From Parelaphostrongylus tenuis (Eukaryota > Nematoda > Chromadorea > Rhabditida > Metastrongylidae), in the NCBI GenBank assembly GCA_019055375.1, contig JAHQIW010004423.1, positions 372,001-436,000 on the forward strand: a stretch of DNA of 64,000 nt. The letters are read 5' to 3'. Under the pieces are notes generated by a model. It had not been told where the DNA came from. It did not search any database and saw nothing but the letters and a program-made list of their open reading frames with translations. Made by a program: the position numbers and the translations under genes. Shown here one piece after another: positions 43,386 through 56,248 of this stretch. How positions within the stretch are numbered: the first letter of the stretch is position 1; each line of letters begins with the position of its first letter.

Positions 43386-46300
43386 CTGGCTAACCATGAG
43401 TGTTGCACAGCTGTTTTTTATGTTTCGAGATTCATACGTGGATCGATAACTTGGAATACTAACGTCTTGATATCTGAAGAAGTACATCAAATGAATGCCA
43501 CAGAAATATCCGAATTGTTATCAATTCCAAGGCATACATGGAGCGGACCCTTAATGGAATCTCCATATCTGCGGTGTGGGGTCGGTCGGAGTGGACTTTC
43601 GCAGTCATCCCCATGTTTGAAGCAGACTAACACTGGGGACGACAATAGTGCGAGAAGGATACGAATGAAAGCTATGCGGATATAGGTTTCTATGGCAAGT
43701 GCTCCAGATGAGGCGCAGCTAGTGGAGAAGGCGAGTATGTGATACTAAAGTAAATGCGCTTGTTGTTGATGGTGTAAAAAAGGAAAGGATTAGAACACTC
43801 ATAATCAGCGTTGTGTCTCATACATAAGGAACTAATTAGGACTGGTACGTAATTGTCTAGCTGTCACTAATTGATATTCAACCGATATAGTCTACTCGCT
43901 AAGCTAACCCATGAGCGAGGTGAACACTAGTCGCTCGGCTGCATCAAACACGTCGTTTGTGCGTTGCTGTATCCATCAATAATCCCATCAATTATCTTGT
44001 AACTCAAGCGAAATCATTACAATTTTTTTTTGAACCTCAGTCGCCGTTGAGCTAATCGATCAACTTAGTTCGCTCGAAGCACGCTATGATCATAACAATT
44101 CTTGTATAGTGTCCTTTATTATTGTTGTTTTGAACGGAGTAATAGCTTAGAAGGACACAACAGGAAATAATTGTTTACCGTCTTGGCACAGAATTATTAC
44201 TGACCAATCTTCATGATGGAAATACTCTACTACTTCTTACTACAAAAAGAGTGGTGATGAAGTTCGAAGACGCATATTGCATTCGGATACTCAGAGACCT
44301 AGGCATGTGCGGCGGTAATCGTTGTATTAGTCATAGTTTTGTGCATTACAATTGATATCCAGACCTGAATGTTGACGATTCTAGTTCACGATGTCTATCG
44401 AGAAGGATTTCGAAGTGCTGCTATTTTTCGACCACATTTTTCGAGAGAAAACGGCAAAAATTGGGGGATCTAATGTGGAAAAAGTGTAATGCTCGAGGTG
44501 TTCCTCGAGCGAACTCCGCCCATTGGGAATCTCTGGAACGTGTAAGAGGTGTTTGAATACGTTACAGCCCTGTTGAATGCACATACTTCGTGGTTATACA
44601 TTTTTGGGAATTTCTTTCTTGGATTTCAGTTTATATTACCAACTTTCTTATTTTGACCACAAGTTAGGAATTTATACTAAGGAGACATTCTAAACGACCT
44701 TAGGAATAAAGTCCCATGTAAAGTAGTAGTTATTTCCATGTTTTCGTCCTTGCTATTTTGCATATGCTGCAACCGACTTATAAAATATGATTTTCGTCTC
44801 ATTTTGTGAAGTGTTTTATTTTTTCATTGCGGGAATCAGATTGACGTCTCTCCATCGAATTAATCCCATTCAAAGACATTCGTGATAACTGGATTAGACT
44901 GTCAATATTTTGTTCGTTTACCTTCTTTTCGCTTACTTGCTTTTTTTTTTTAATGTTTGGCTATAGTCATTTCCTGATCATCACTGGTTAAGCGATTAGT
45001 TGATGATTAGATTCAGAAGTTATGGTTTTTTTCTTTGAAAATATGAAATGTTGATATTATAATTGTAATTCAATTATGTGAGAAATATTTCCAACCTAGT
45101 CAAATGCGAATTTTCCAGTTAGAGAAAAATTACTGTTGATTTTAGTAATTTTATTTTCCTGCGTGAAAAAGCACTTTTCAAATCGTGTATTTTTACAGAA
45201 ATCAGCATATCATTGATTTTTCTACTCACTTCTTGATTTTTCACTCTTACACTTCTGTTTTCTGATCGTTTCACTCAAACCCTCATCATCTTCACTTCGC
45301 CATCATTTCCTCTTTAGTAATATAATCAAGCCTGTCATATCTTCTCATTTACTTAATAAAAGGTCACTATTTCAGATACCTAAGAATACTCTTCAGTTGA
45401 CCGGGAGTTAGCCTCTCATCATCATATTATGCTCCGCTTTTTCGTCATCCACTCTCTAGAGAGTTGAACTTATCCGCCATAGTTTGTCGTGTCTCATCTC
45501 CTCCCAACCAACTGCTCTTAACTGCTCGCTAACGTCGATAAGTGCAACTTGTTCGCCGTTCATGCTTCGTATCCAAATCTCCAACCATCCATTCATTTAT
45601 TTTCTTATTCGTTCATTTTTCATTCAATACTTTATTTGAACAATATAACACTCTTTTTTCACTCCTTAAGTACACTGCTTAGTATCTTTTCATTCGCTTT
45701 GCCTTAAATGCGAACATTCATGCACTCATTCCATTCATCCGCCTGTACTTTGATTCGATTATCTTTTCGTCCATAATTTTCCTCAAATATTTTCATCCAA
45801 TCAGCAGTTTTCATTCCTTTACTAGATATATGATTGGAATGATACAATTCCAATAAAGTTACACAAGATGCTTACGTAATAGAGAGGATAAAATTGAAAC
45901 TCTTGTGGACATTTGTGATGAAAGTTACTGTCCAATGAAAATCTGGCTCAAAAATGGAATAATAAGTACCTCACGTAAATATACCTCCTCCGAGTGGAAC
46001 ATACCCAGTAGGAAAACGTTTATTCTTCAAGGTAATGAATAATGATGTTTATAAGCTCATGCAATTTATCAGTTGTCAGTAGAATTTAGGCTTCTTTTCG
46101 AACAGACTGGTATCTCACTAGTTTCATCGAGACCTTTTTCCCTGGAGTCTCAAAAAATGCGTGCCACAGCCCACATGACGACCTGGGCATTCGCCTCCCC
46201 TTATTGGATCAGAGGCAGAATCGTCTACATAATTTCTCCAAGCATAGTTGCATTTTATGACACTGACTTTTTTTTGTTCAAGTTCCAATGGGAAGCTCTT

Positions 46301-46642
46301 TCTACCCATTGTATACTATGTTTCAGCAAACTAAAAGTAATACTTTTCCATCTACACGATGATACGAGGAACCCTCGGAGAAGTTTCACATCATGCATTG
46401 TAGAAAACTTTCATTATATTTCAATATTGTGAATAGCAAATTGTAAGAACCCGAAGCGTGATGACAGATGCATCAGGAATATGAATGTTGTTGTTTCCAG
46501 ATGAATCACTCAACAATGCTCTTTTCTGGCGATCTCTTTTCTGGTCGAAATTCGTATTCTTCACAACAATGAACGTGTGAACGTTTGACTCATGTCACCG
46601 ATGATTCTAGGACCAGTACAGAGGTATCGCTAGTCAACTGAA
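43386..46642. other. 3.2 kb without a supported gene
   Basis: An ORF at 43467-43685 (around MNATEISELLSIPRHTW) has protein-like composition but no splice support. Near 44491 a perfect stem gctcgagg/cctcgagc closes a 4 nt loop. From about 45240 to 45830 the plus strand is pyrimidine-rich with many attcatt units. Confidence 0.4.
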
Positions 46643-46673
46643 ATGAGGGTGTTCGCATGTCTAGCTCTACTCT
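46643..46673 (+). CDS. Ly6 gene, first exon option 1
   Basis: ATG then RVFACLALL and one base, donor T|GTGAGA. Joined to 50638 it gives MRVFACLALLSLISG, a textbook signal peptide. The possible acceptor upstream (ccagtacag, 46619) is modest. Confidence 0.5.
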
Positions 46674-49600
46674 GTGAGATGCAAAGTCAGGTCAAACGAG
46701 ACGCTGGCAAGAACCTCCCTTATCGATTCAGCTTTCCAGCCTATTGCTTCTCCTTTCCATCACTACTTGGCTATGTCTATGGAACACTCATGTCTGAATT
46801 TACTCTTTTACTAACTCGATCCTATTGCGTATTTCTCGCCGAAAAAGTGTATAATATATGAGCACATCAACGAAATGCTACTCATTAGGTCTCAAATCTG
46901 TTGATGCCGCCGACATCGTTAGCTGGAAGTCCTATTGGTGACGGAGTCGATCTCGTCATTTACATTTTTCAGTCCTAGTCAGATGTAAATCGAGTTGGTC
47001 TACCACTCGTCATACATAGTTTACTTTACTCTATACAAATATTTCTTCGTAATGATAACATATTGATAGAATGAACATCTCTTAATTCAAGCCAAATCCT
47101 TTATTGCTATTTTAGGATCTCCTACATTGACATAATATCTCACAAATTATGCCGTCACTTTGGTCATACATAAATTTTCCAAGAAAATATCTTTCGCTGC
47201 TTATTGAAGTACCACAGGGTAACCTAGCGTCTGGTGTAACTTTTATTTGAAAGTTTACTTTCACCTATAACTTAATCAGCACTCACTGAATAAAAAAAAT
47301 CACATCAATAATTGAATATTTCGATGTCTTTGTTTCGTTCGACTCCGGCGTGCTTACATGTGTTCTCCTTCATTTGTCCTCTTCAGTCTCTAACTCCATT
47401 TGATGCTTCAAACTGTTCGTCTCTTACGCTTATGTTTTCTTATATTTCTAACATTTTCAGTATATCATATGGAGTACAACGTTGTCGCACTGATATCAGT
47501 ATTATCAGTTATGGGTGAGCGTAGAATATTGTTATTTATTAACACCGCACTACCGTCCATTAACTCGTACTGCTCCCATGAATGATATGTGAAAATATTT
47601 CAAGCGAATAATGTAATATAGTAATAGAGAGAGGACAGCAAAGTGGTTAGTAATTGAGTCAACTGGAACGCAGTGTGCTGGTTCGGTTCCCTTTTCTCGA
47701 CGCACTCCTGCGGTACACGTGAAAAAATCTTAGCTATTCCAAATCCATGATTGTAAAGGGAAAGAGAGTCGAATCGACCATCATGCTGACATTCATAAAA
47801 AGACCTAATCCTCAAGCGCCAGGTCAAAAAGACACCCGAAATGTTAGGAAATTTTTTGCGGAAAATGAATCTGCGGATAGAAATCGAACACAGCAAGTAC
47901 TTGGATCCGGCAGGTAATGGCAGGTGGTGTAAAATAAGAAAAAAGCAAGGCAGTGACATCGTAGAAAGCTATAGATGGAAAGTGAGCTTTCTCTGTGATG
48001 AACGTTGATGATCTGCATAGAAATAGCTGCGGTCCCCTAGTTTTTTTTAGAATCCTTCTGTACAATGTTCATATTAAAAATAGAACATAAAACAACATTA
48101 TCCGCTGTTCGGCTCTCAACGTACTTGCGACTGACCGATGCATTGAAACCAGTAATGATTTAGTAATCAGTAATCAGTTTTGACAAAGTAAACCAATTTC
48201 TTGAGATTTTCGTTTCACTCTTCTGTCCAAAAAGTAGAAAAAGTGCGTTCCAAAAGTCCATAAACATCAAACCAGCGGCTATAGTGTCCATGCAGTCTAA
48301 ATGTGTTGATGGGTAGTTGTGACTATGGAAACATGCAACAACACATCAGCTCGCTCAAGCCTAAAAGCAAATTATTGAAGTACTTAAATATTTTGGGAAT
48401 GAATAACAAAGGTCGACGCTTCTATGCTAATCAACTTTCGAAGAATGCTCCATGCAATCGAGGTCATTAACCTTAGATCACGCCCTTTGATATTTTCAGA
48501 ATGGCTCGATTTCAAATCAGCATATGTATGCGTAAATATGTATATATGTATATCCATGTACTATTATGTACTATATGTACATATGTACACATATGCACAC
48601 ATATTATATATGCATAGATATGTTTATAGATATATACGTATAGATATATGTTTGAGTGTGTGAAATTTTTATCATTTGCAAATATCTCACACTTCTGTTG
48701 AAAACTTTGTGTTGTTTTTCTTTTGATTTCAAGTATTTAGCAATTTTCGTAGAAATTTCAACATGTTGACAACAATGTCCATTCTCAGTAGCACGTAATC
48801 ACTAATTCTGCCACTCTAACACATTTTCTAATTACCGCTTATACCCTCCTGGTTATCGTGATTGCGTCCATATGAACGTATTTCATTAGGTTTACAATGA
48901 ACAGACAAACTGAATTTTACATTCCCGGAATACTACGATGACGGACAGAATAAAATCCATGCAACATCAAGTAGAACATGATAGGTTATCTTCTGAATGA
49001 ACAATCCTATAATTTTTTTGGACTCATTCTCATGAGTTGGTTCTTCGAATAAAATTTGAAGGTATGGTACGTTTTAATCTGTTTACCATAGAGTGCTTGA
49101 TTAGCACAGTTGCATCTGATCATTCTTGTGTGATAAGGAGCATATATACAATACTAAAGTTGAGCGAGAGAAGATATCCTCTAACGAAGCTTGAACACCT
49201 TGAACTTGGCTCACCATCCTCTCATTTGGTTCAATAACTATAATCACCGGAAATTTCACTATTTCGGAACAAAGAGCGAAATGCGACGTCAATATATGTG
49301 AAAGAATTTCATGCTACTGAATGTTGTTGAATACGCATGACAGAGGTTAGTTTACTATCTCACATCACTACAATGAATGAAAACTCTCTTGAGTTGTAAT
49401 TTACGATTACAATAATGGGATAAGATGAGCAGTTAGAAATGTCGTGCATTAACACACGCATAGTCTCTATTCAGTCTCGCTGGAGGCCAAGATGGCTCCC
49501 CATCACCCTGGAATCTGGAAACTGGAACCATACTTGTACGTAGAAGGTCGCTTCTATTCATTAATTGGCAGCTGCGTATGGCCCGTAGGAGAACTCTAGC

Positions 49601-52600
49601 ACGACATTTTCATTAATCTATTGAATCTGCAATCAACAACAGCCATAGAGGGGTCATAAATCTCATGAGGAAGCGGAACGCACACGCGAATGCGAAAATG
49701 TTCATGTATAGACAATGAACCGGATGATGATGTTGTGGGATTGCAACAATATGTGAAGTTATATAAATCTAAATGCGGAAATTCATGTAAATGTTAAGTC
49801 TCCTCATAAATTTTGGCACTAAAGCAATATACCCGAATTTACTAAGCAAAAGTAATTGAAATTTCTTGATAACAGTATTCAAAGTATGCGCCATCAGCTT
49901 CAATCTCTTTGTCAATTTGGCGATATGTAGTCTTGCATTGTTTTGAAACAAGGTGAGATTCTGACGACGTCGACGTGACATGACCTGTTCAGTGGTCCAG
50001 GTGCTCACAGTAGCGCCTAACTTTGTTCTCTCTCCGGCTGGCAGCAAGTCCCATTGAATCGGCCCGGTTCATTCGCAGAAGATGATGAGCATAGTCTTTA
50101 ACGAGAATCATTTGGACGTGGGGTTAGAGTTCCTCGTTGGCTTGCCGACAACCATTGATGCGGACAACGTTGACTCCTTAGAAAAAATCCACTTTCGTCA
50201 ATGATGATGACAATTCCAGAAATTGAAAAAAAAGTGTTTAGGGTGATGGCATTTACTTTGAGTAGTTTTGTTAAGCAATTTCATTACTTCTGGTTAATAA
50301 ATTTGGTGTTTAATGCTTTAGTGGCAAAATTTTGAGAAGACCTTATATGGTAGCATGTTAGAGTATTCCAGTTCCACTACGGGTGTTCATCAAAGTTTTA
50401 TTTCGATAATATGTTTCTAGAACAGATGTAGCATTGCGGATATTATAGTGAAGGAATTTATTCACTTAGAGTTCCATATCATTACCATGTTAAATTGAGC
50501 AATCAAGCTACGTCTCATGAAACGCTTGAACATTAGCAAACCCTAGTGAGAATGCTTTCAACAGAAGTTTTATCGGCCTTTGAATTTTTTTTCTGTTTCA
50601 CTTCTTTGATTGAGATGTCTAGCGTTTCTTGTTTCAGCGCTCATTTCTGGTGAGGTTCTTGAGAAGAACTGTTCGCTGAACACCGACGGCAGAACAATGG
50701 CTTGCTATACCTGCATGGGTAGAGATATGGCGAACTGCATGCACGGTATCACCTGCTGTAAAGGCTCATGCTTCAAGCTCATCGATGAGGGTAGGTTAGC
50801 GTTTTGCCTAAAAAGTAGTCTAAGTATAACAAAGTTTCAAACTCTTTCCTGTGTAGTTCTGAAACAAAGACTCTTATCACAATGATTTATTGAAACAGAC
50901 ATTAACAACTGGAGCATTCAGAACATTCTTTCCGATAAACTTCATAGATAATTGTAACACTTTGTTTTTTATGAAGTTTTTGGAATCTTTTCCACAGTTC
51001 CTCTGGCTCAGCTGTGGAGTCCAGCATTCTAAACACGCTGTGAAAAATCATTTGCATTCAGTTAACCTGCGTAATTGAAGCTGAACATCTTGAATCTGTC
51101 GACTTTCAGTTCCACGTTTTCCTATTCCAGCTCTTTAAAGGCGCTGTTGGGAGTAGAACTGAGTTATTTTTGATCAAGTGGTGTCGTTTCAGCGCTTTCT
51201 TAACCCAATTGTCACCTCGTTGTCTGATGGCGTAATACGATTTCTTGTTCACCACTCTATCCGAAGCCTTCATATGCTGATGGCTGCTTTCGTGCTCAAC
51301 CATGTAAATTGTGTTAGCTGGAGCAAAGTTTTTTTGAATAATGGGTAGCAAAGGGATTAGGCAATAATTCTCGATATGCTGAAGATATTTCTCCCTATGC
51401 ACTGACATGTTTACTCTTACTTTTTTTCTGCGTACCTTGCATGCCGAGTACAGCAGAGCTAATGAATTAATTATGACAAACTGTGGTTCCTCAAGTCTTT
51501 CGCAACAACATGTGCTTTTTTCGCGTACGCGGTGCTTTGAATTGACTTTTTGAAACCACTTATTCAAAGCTCCCTGAGTGCTTCAAAAGAATCTTTCCTA
51601 ATTTACCAACCGCGGAAAATCTTGAGGATTTATCTCGCCACCGGTCGGTCCCGAATAGTTGAATGTTTAAGTTAGGTTCTACTGGATCAGTTGGTGCACG
51701 ACATCTAATGTCGCTTTGATGGAGCCTAGTTTGGTGTACGGTGTTTGAAGAATGTACTGGTAGACACATTTTCACCGTAAACATATTACCGTTGCAACTC
51801 GACTAACATTCTACGATATAACTGTTTATGAAGAGGACATAATCTCGAGCAGCAGTCAAAAAACACGGGGGTTGTTCGAAAACCTCTGTGAAGGAAGAAT
51901 ACGAGGTAGCGAATCGAAGGCAGAAAGTTGTGGAATCCAACCAGTCAACGTGATGCCGAGTAATGTAAATGTAAAATATACGTCTTGTTTCGGTTGTTCA
52001 GAGCAACTGGTGTTTATGGAGAAGCCCATGTTAATGGGAACATCAACGACGACTACATCTATTCCAAAGAATAGTTCTCTAATATCATAAACGGCAGCTA
52101 ATGAGGGTAGTGCTTTTGTCCTGGCCAGTGCAAGGATGTTGAAGTTGACCTTCTTAGCTTTTTTGTTGTTTCCTTCTTCATTACAAGAGCAGATTGTTAT
52201 TACAGCTTTTTCAGATCTACTCAGCATAAAAAGATCTTAAGAGTTAGCGGCCTCTTCGTATCTGCCTTTACGAGTTTTATACTACCAAGGAATCTTCCCC
52301 CTTTCCTGACATTTGAACTCATTGAACGTGGCTCATTCTTTTGGAAACAACTTCGAATCAACACCTATGTATTAATCACTCCTTGATTACAATTTAAAAC
52401 TGTGACGTACAATCGTTCGTCGCACCCAAAGATACACTCAAGCATGCTCATTCTGGTGCTTCAGATAAAAAAGCTAATCGCTAGGACCCAGCTGTGTTTC
52501 AGCACAAGTATTTGATTGTTTTCGTGTTTTTTTAAATTTTCCAACCTGCTTGTTCTATCTGCAATCGGCTGAGTTTGTGTCCCATAGCCTAGTGAATGGC

Positions 52601-54747
52601 CAATGTCAAAGGACATCTTTGCCCTATTCATGCATTCATATTTTCCAAATATAATGCAGCTGAACACAGCCATGCTGATACTGAAAATTCACCTTAGAAT
52701 TGTGTTCAAGAATTTGCAACGTCTTGATAACAATGATAGAACCTATCATACTAATGATTCCATATTGCATGTGTCATTTCTACTGATTGCATCTCCTATA
52801 CCATAAACTTGTCTTAATGCTTATCTATAATTTAATCTCGACAATAATGGGAAGAACTTCCCACAGTATGCATTTATGTGAAATTTTCGTCACAAATCAT
52901 TATGAAGACGACTTACTATTACAGAGCACGATATGGTTTTGAAAGGATGTACCAATGACGATGAGGAGGATGCATCAATGAAAGTTCGCACACTCAACGT
53001 GGGACTTTACTGGGCGTACCATGAGAAAGTGAAAGGTGAGTTGTATCATTATATTGCCGGCCATGATATTACCTTTTAATCGGGTCACCGCAATGGTTAG
53101 TGACGCAATGTATTAGAAAAGAAGACAGTTTCGTTGTGGGTCGACCTTCGCCCCAACGCGCTTTTGCAATCACGCGGGATCGTCTTGGCTTGGCTATCTT
53201 CAGAATCGTAAAGAAATCCGATTCCATTGAATGAAATGTTCGAGACATTTGTAGAGGATGAGCACGATGAAAGGGATCGAAATTAGGAGGCTCTCAGATA
53301 CGCACGATGAACCGTGACGGGGTGTTGGGTAGAAAAAATATTATCTTTACTCGTTAATCTTTTCCTTAAGCACATACTTATGACCAATCAAGTGCTTGAG
53401 ACATGGGTGTGAAACATTTTTTTCGCTATTCACACTAGACCATTTGTTGAATAAAAAGAAATTGAGAATTTTTCGAGCATTCGGACTTATTGAACAATGT
53501 ATAAGCTTCGCGTGTCTACGTTATGTAGATTTTGAGCTCGATATGAAGTTGTTTAGTGGATGCGACAAATATCACTAGTTGACTTGAAAATATGAAGGTG
53601 TGTTATCAAAAGCAATGTCGTTAGAAAATCGGGAACTGAGAATTCGTCACAACAGAGCAAGAGTACAAGCAGAATAGGAAAGTGAAAGAGCACGACCATG
53701 TTGAAAAACTTTCCGAATTCCAACAAATCTTGTCATTATTATTTGAGCCAGCATGTCATGTAGTCTGTTAAATGGGCTGACTTATAGAGCTCGATACACG
53801 TGTTTCGACCTTGACGGTCTAATCAGTCGGGCGGTACCCTTCGTCTTTAGCCAATCCTCTCGGGGCGCTCAGTCCCCTATACCAAGAGTAGGCGGCGACG
53901 AACATTTTACACTGCATGTCAGGTGAAATTATTACTGAACACACCGTGTTGCACACCCAGTTGCTCTTGGCTGGTATCGTTTGTATATCATACCTTTCCT
54001 TTCAAGTGTTTTCTTAAGACCAAGCTCAAATTTCAACATATCTCATCATTAATTTTGAGCCCCCAAGTCATGCAGTTTGTTAAATGGGCTGACTTTTTAG
54101 ATTCTGTTGAATCCTCCTTCATATTAATTGTTCATTATGACCAATATATGCATATTTATCGGCGCGCGTGGCGCAATGGTGAGAGGGTGCCCTTCGACAC
54201 ACACGTGGTCGATGGTTCGATCTGTACCTAGAGCTCACCAAGCCTTCAGTTCCTCCGGTCGACAGACTGGTAGCAGATTGTCTGCGAGAATGATAACACT
54301 GGCTCGGTACATCGGTAGGCTACCGCGAGCCGTTGTAAAGGCTAGATATGCACTCGTTCACCTCTGACAATGCTTACAAAGTCGAATGCATGACGCACCA
54401 TTTAGGTATTGGTCAACGCCAAAGACGTTATCCTTTTTTATACTTCGTGCATATTAAGGCCGAAAAGTGTTATTATCTTGGGAACACATGAATTGAAAAC
54501 AATGATTTAATCCGATCAGGACATAGCATAGATGTCATGGTGCACCCTATTACAGTGGTTTTAATTTGAGTCGACATTTGATTGCAGTGACTATGCTTCT
54601 TTCTCGGCTAGTTTCTTTGAGCCTACTGTGATTAGTGTTTCAGGACAATCATTTTTCTGTAAAGGATCTGACTTCTGTAACGACGGCTCACTGCTTTCAC
54701 TCTTAACCTCTGTCGCTATCGTACCGTTGCTGCGACTCATTATGTGA
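46643..54747 (+). CDS. Ly6/uPAR-like secreted GPI-anchored protein
   Basis: Four coding exons: a first exon (46643-46673 or 47469-47514), then 50638-50790, 52925-53035 and 54644-54747. All joins are in phase (1/1/1), giving 132 or 137 residues. Signal peptide from exon 1; the mature part starts near EKNCSLNTDG. Ten Cys, including CYTC, CC and the C-terminal CKGSDFCN, the hallmark of the three-finger Ly6 fold. The last 18 residues (LLSLLTSVAIVPLLRLIM) are a hydrophobic GPI-attachment tail after NDGS. Ly6 proteins of nematodes act at the cell surface, several in neurons; the role here is unknown. Introns hold a SINE, mariner and Tc1-like relics. Poly(A) signal probably at 54930. Confidence 0.85.
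47469..47514 (+). CDS. Ly6 gene, first exon option 2
   Basis: ATG lies 8 nt after acatTTTCAG, donor G|GTGAGC. Joined to 50638 it gives MEYNVVALISVLSVMALISG, also hydrophobic and in phase. Could be an alternative first exon. Confidence 0.45.
47630..47990 (+). mobile_element. SINE-C copy in the Ly6 intron 1
   Basis: agcaaagtggttagtaattg (A box), gctggttcggttccctt (B box), then acattcataaaaagacctaa and the cctcaagcgccaggtc block. Confidence 0.6.
48535..48662. repeat. TATG/ACAT-rich microsatellite
   Basis: Interrupted tatatgtatatcc/tacatatgtac repeats in the Ly6 intron 1. Confidence 0.85.
49780..50205 (-). pseudogene. Mariner transposase relic in the Ly6 intron 1
   Basis: On the minus strand IDESGFF-like, then VVRINGCRQANEEL, then NLTLFQNNARLHIAKLTKRL (mariner HxDNARPHxA block). 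Frame breaks and a stop are present. A terminal-repeat-like gcaaaagtaattgaaatt lies at about 49847-49864. Confidence 0.75.
50638..50790 (+). CDS. Ly6 gene, exon 2
   Basis: Acceptor CTTGTTTCAG, donor GAGG|GTAGGT. Carries seven of the ten Cys, including TMACYTCMGRD, then HGITCCKGSCFKLIDE. Confidence 0.85.
51106..51784 (-). pseudogene. Tc1-like DDE transposase relic in the Ly6 intron 2
   Basis: A long minus-strand ORF (153 codons) has HREKYLQHIENYCLIPLLPI and NTIYMVEHESSHQHMKAS, in the position of the Tc1/mariner block fxQQDNAPxH. The catalytic Asp is lost (MVEHE). An upstream ORF 51784-51560 is probably the same element in another frame. Confidence 0.5.
51785..51980 (+). mobile_element. SINE-C tail fragment in the Ly6 intron 2
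   Basis: gttgttcgaaaacctctgtg, cgaatcgaaggcagaaag and gtgatgccgagtaatgtaaa match the tail of the 30.8 and 57.2 kb copies. Confidence 0.55.
51981..52924. other. Rest of the Ly6 intron 2
   Basis: An antisense ORF 52227-51856 contains VYDIRELFFGIDVVVVDVPI; no family recognised. Otherwise AT-rich. Confidence 0.3.
52925..53035 (+). CDS. Ly6 gene, exon 3
   Basis: Acceptor TTACTATTACAG, donor AAAG|GTGAGT. Encodes DMVLKGCTNDDEEDASMKVR and LYWAYHEKVK. Confidence 0.85.
53085..53330 (+). mobile_element. SINE-B-like copy in the Ly6 intron 3
   Basis: caccgcaatggttagtgacg (A box), gtgggtcgaccttcgcccc (B box), then cttggctatcttcagaatcg, as in SINE-B. Confidence 0.5.
53754..53890. repeat. Repeat E copy in the Ly6 intron 3
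   Basis: Matches 20845-20962. Its left end (gtctgttaaatgggctgact) recurs alone at 54075-54095. Confidence 0.5.
54163..54440 (+). mobile_element. SINE-A copy in the Ly6 intron 3
   Basis: gcgcgtggcgcaatggtgag, B box ggttcgatctg, tail caacgccaaagacgttatcc. Moderately diverged. Confidence 0.82.
54644..54747 (+). CDS. Ly6 gene, last exon
   Basis: Acceptor AGTGTTTCAG. Encodes QSFFCKGSDFCNDG and the hydrophobic GPI tail, then TGA. Confidence 0.85.
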
Positions 54748-54929
54748 CATTTCGAAATCCTGTGTTTTTAGTGATCTGAAGAAGCTATACGTTTTTAACT
54801 GCCATTGAAAGTGCGCATTATTACCAGCTGGATATAACTGACGTTCTAGCATTATAGTAACCATAAAGAATCATTAACGAGGATAGGAGAAAGACGAAAG
54901 AAATTAAGCGTAGAACCCAAAATGAGCAC

Positions 54930-54935
54930 AATAAA
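54930..54935 (+). terminator. Possible poly(A) signal of the Ly6 gene
   Basis: AATAAA 183 nt after the stop codon. Confidence 0.4.
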
Positions 54936-55694
54936 ACGAGTGAGAACGAATGTCTTGGCAAACGATGTCATTTCCGTCCCTCCTTTATCTTTGTGACTTG
55001 TTTGTGTTACACTTAACAATACGGCCTTCATGTGATCGATCAAGGCCAATTGTATTGTAAGTAGTCATTTACACAAAGAACGTTTGAATAACGGCAAATT
55101 TTTCATGCGTGGTGGTCAATAGACGAATTTTGTAAGGGTAACTTGAATTTGTTGCGAATGTTACAGCTTTATTTATTTGTTTTTTAGTGTTGTTCACTCT
55201 GTACATGTCTTTTTGTACTTGTATCAATACCTACACAATGCCTCACGATTATAATATTCTATCGAAGATTTATGATTTGTTGTGAACCCTCTTTAGAAAG
55301 TTTGTTTGTGAAAATGTAGTAATCGGCAGGCAAACATTTGCAGTGAATATCCGGTCCCATAATGGTCGCAATTTTGTTTGAAATTCAATGAAATGAGTCA
55401 GTGATGTAAGTACACATTTTATTGGAAGCCAAAACACAAGGTTGTTATGAGGAAAAGAAAGAAAAAAAAAGTTCTAGAAGACGAAAACAAGCCAGGGTCT
55501 TAATGATGATGACTCTCTGCATTAACCGATGAGATCTTTGGAAGCGCGAGTAGTTATGTTGAAACGCATTCAGCTCATCAACTCAGCTGAACTCGTAATG
55601 ACAAGAAGTATCGGTGGTGATCTGATGCAATGATAACGGAGTTGTTTCGAAATCTACTTTTGACTCAGCGATTCTGTTAAAGATAAGAACATGA

Positions 55695-55784
55695 TTACTC
55701 TGAGATACATTCTCTAGCCAAAGAAGCAGTGAGACTGAGATGTTCATGAAAGTCATATACCATTTCACAAGCGACGTTTTTATC
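55695..55784 (-). CDS. Candidate last exon of a minus-strand gene
   Basis: Strong acceptor TTACTTTTCTGCAG, then an open frame encoding DKNVACEMVYDFHEHLSLTA and ending ECISE, TAA. Composition looks like real protein. No upstream exon could be linked. An ORF at 55049-54852 may or may not belong. Confidence 0.28.
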   Translation of the reverse strand, partial: DKNVACEMVYDFHEHLSLTASLARECISE

Positions 55785-56139
55785 CTGCAGAAAAGTAAAT
55801 TAAAAATAAAAATACACTCCTGCACTAACGCAATGATAGTATTCTTCTTACTCATAAAGAGACGATTACATCATGAAATGTCGATGGCGACGAAGATTTT
55901 GTCGTGAATGCCGTTACTCATCAATCAGCCTGTTACGTCTCAACTGACACTGGATCTAATCACACCGTTTAGTCATCACTTGCCCTCTAGTTTGCTTCCT
56001 AAGAAAGGACCAAGATCACCGAATATTACCAACCAACTAACGTGGTTACTGAGATCGGAAGGATTTTCTTTAACTCTTTGAGAGAAGTTGATTAGCAACA
56101 AAAATGTTCGTACATTCCGTACAGAGTGATAGCAGAGCA

Positions 56140-56248
56140 AAGCCCCGGTGGTGTAGTAGTAGCACGCACCCAAGCTATGGATGAAACCAGGATCAAGTCT
56201 TGCCTGAGGTTTCAAGATTTGTATGTCACACAGCAATCCTGTTATGAA
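56140..56248 (+). mobile_element. SINE-D copy
   Basis: gccccggtggtgtagtagta, tatggatgaaaccaggatc, tcttgcctgaggt: the same core as 35750-35821, diverged. Confidence 0.65.

Noticed and set aside
46073..46432. 119-codon plus-strand ORF and antisense partner
   Set aside because: No start context, splice sites or motif that favours coding; composition not distinct.
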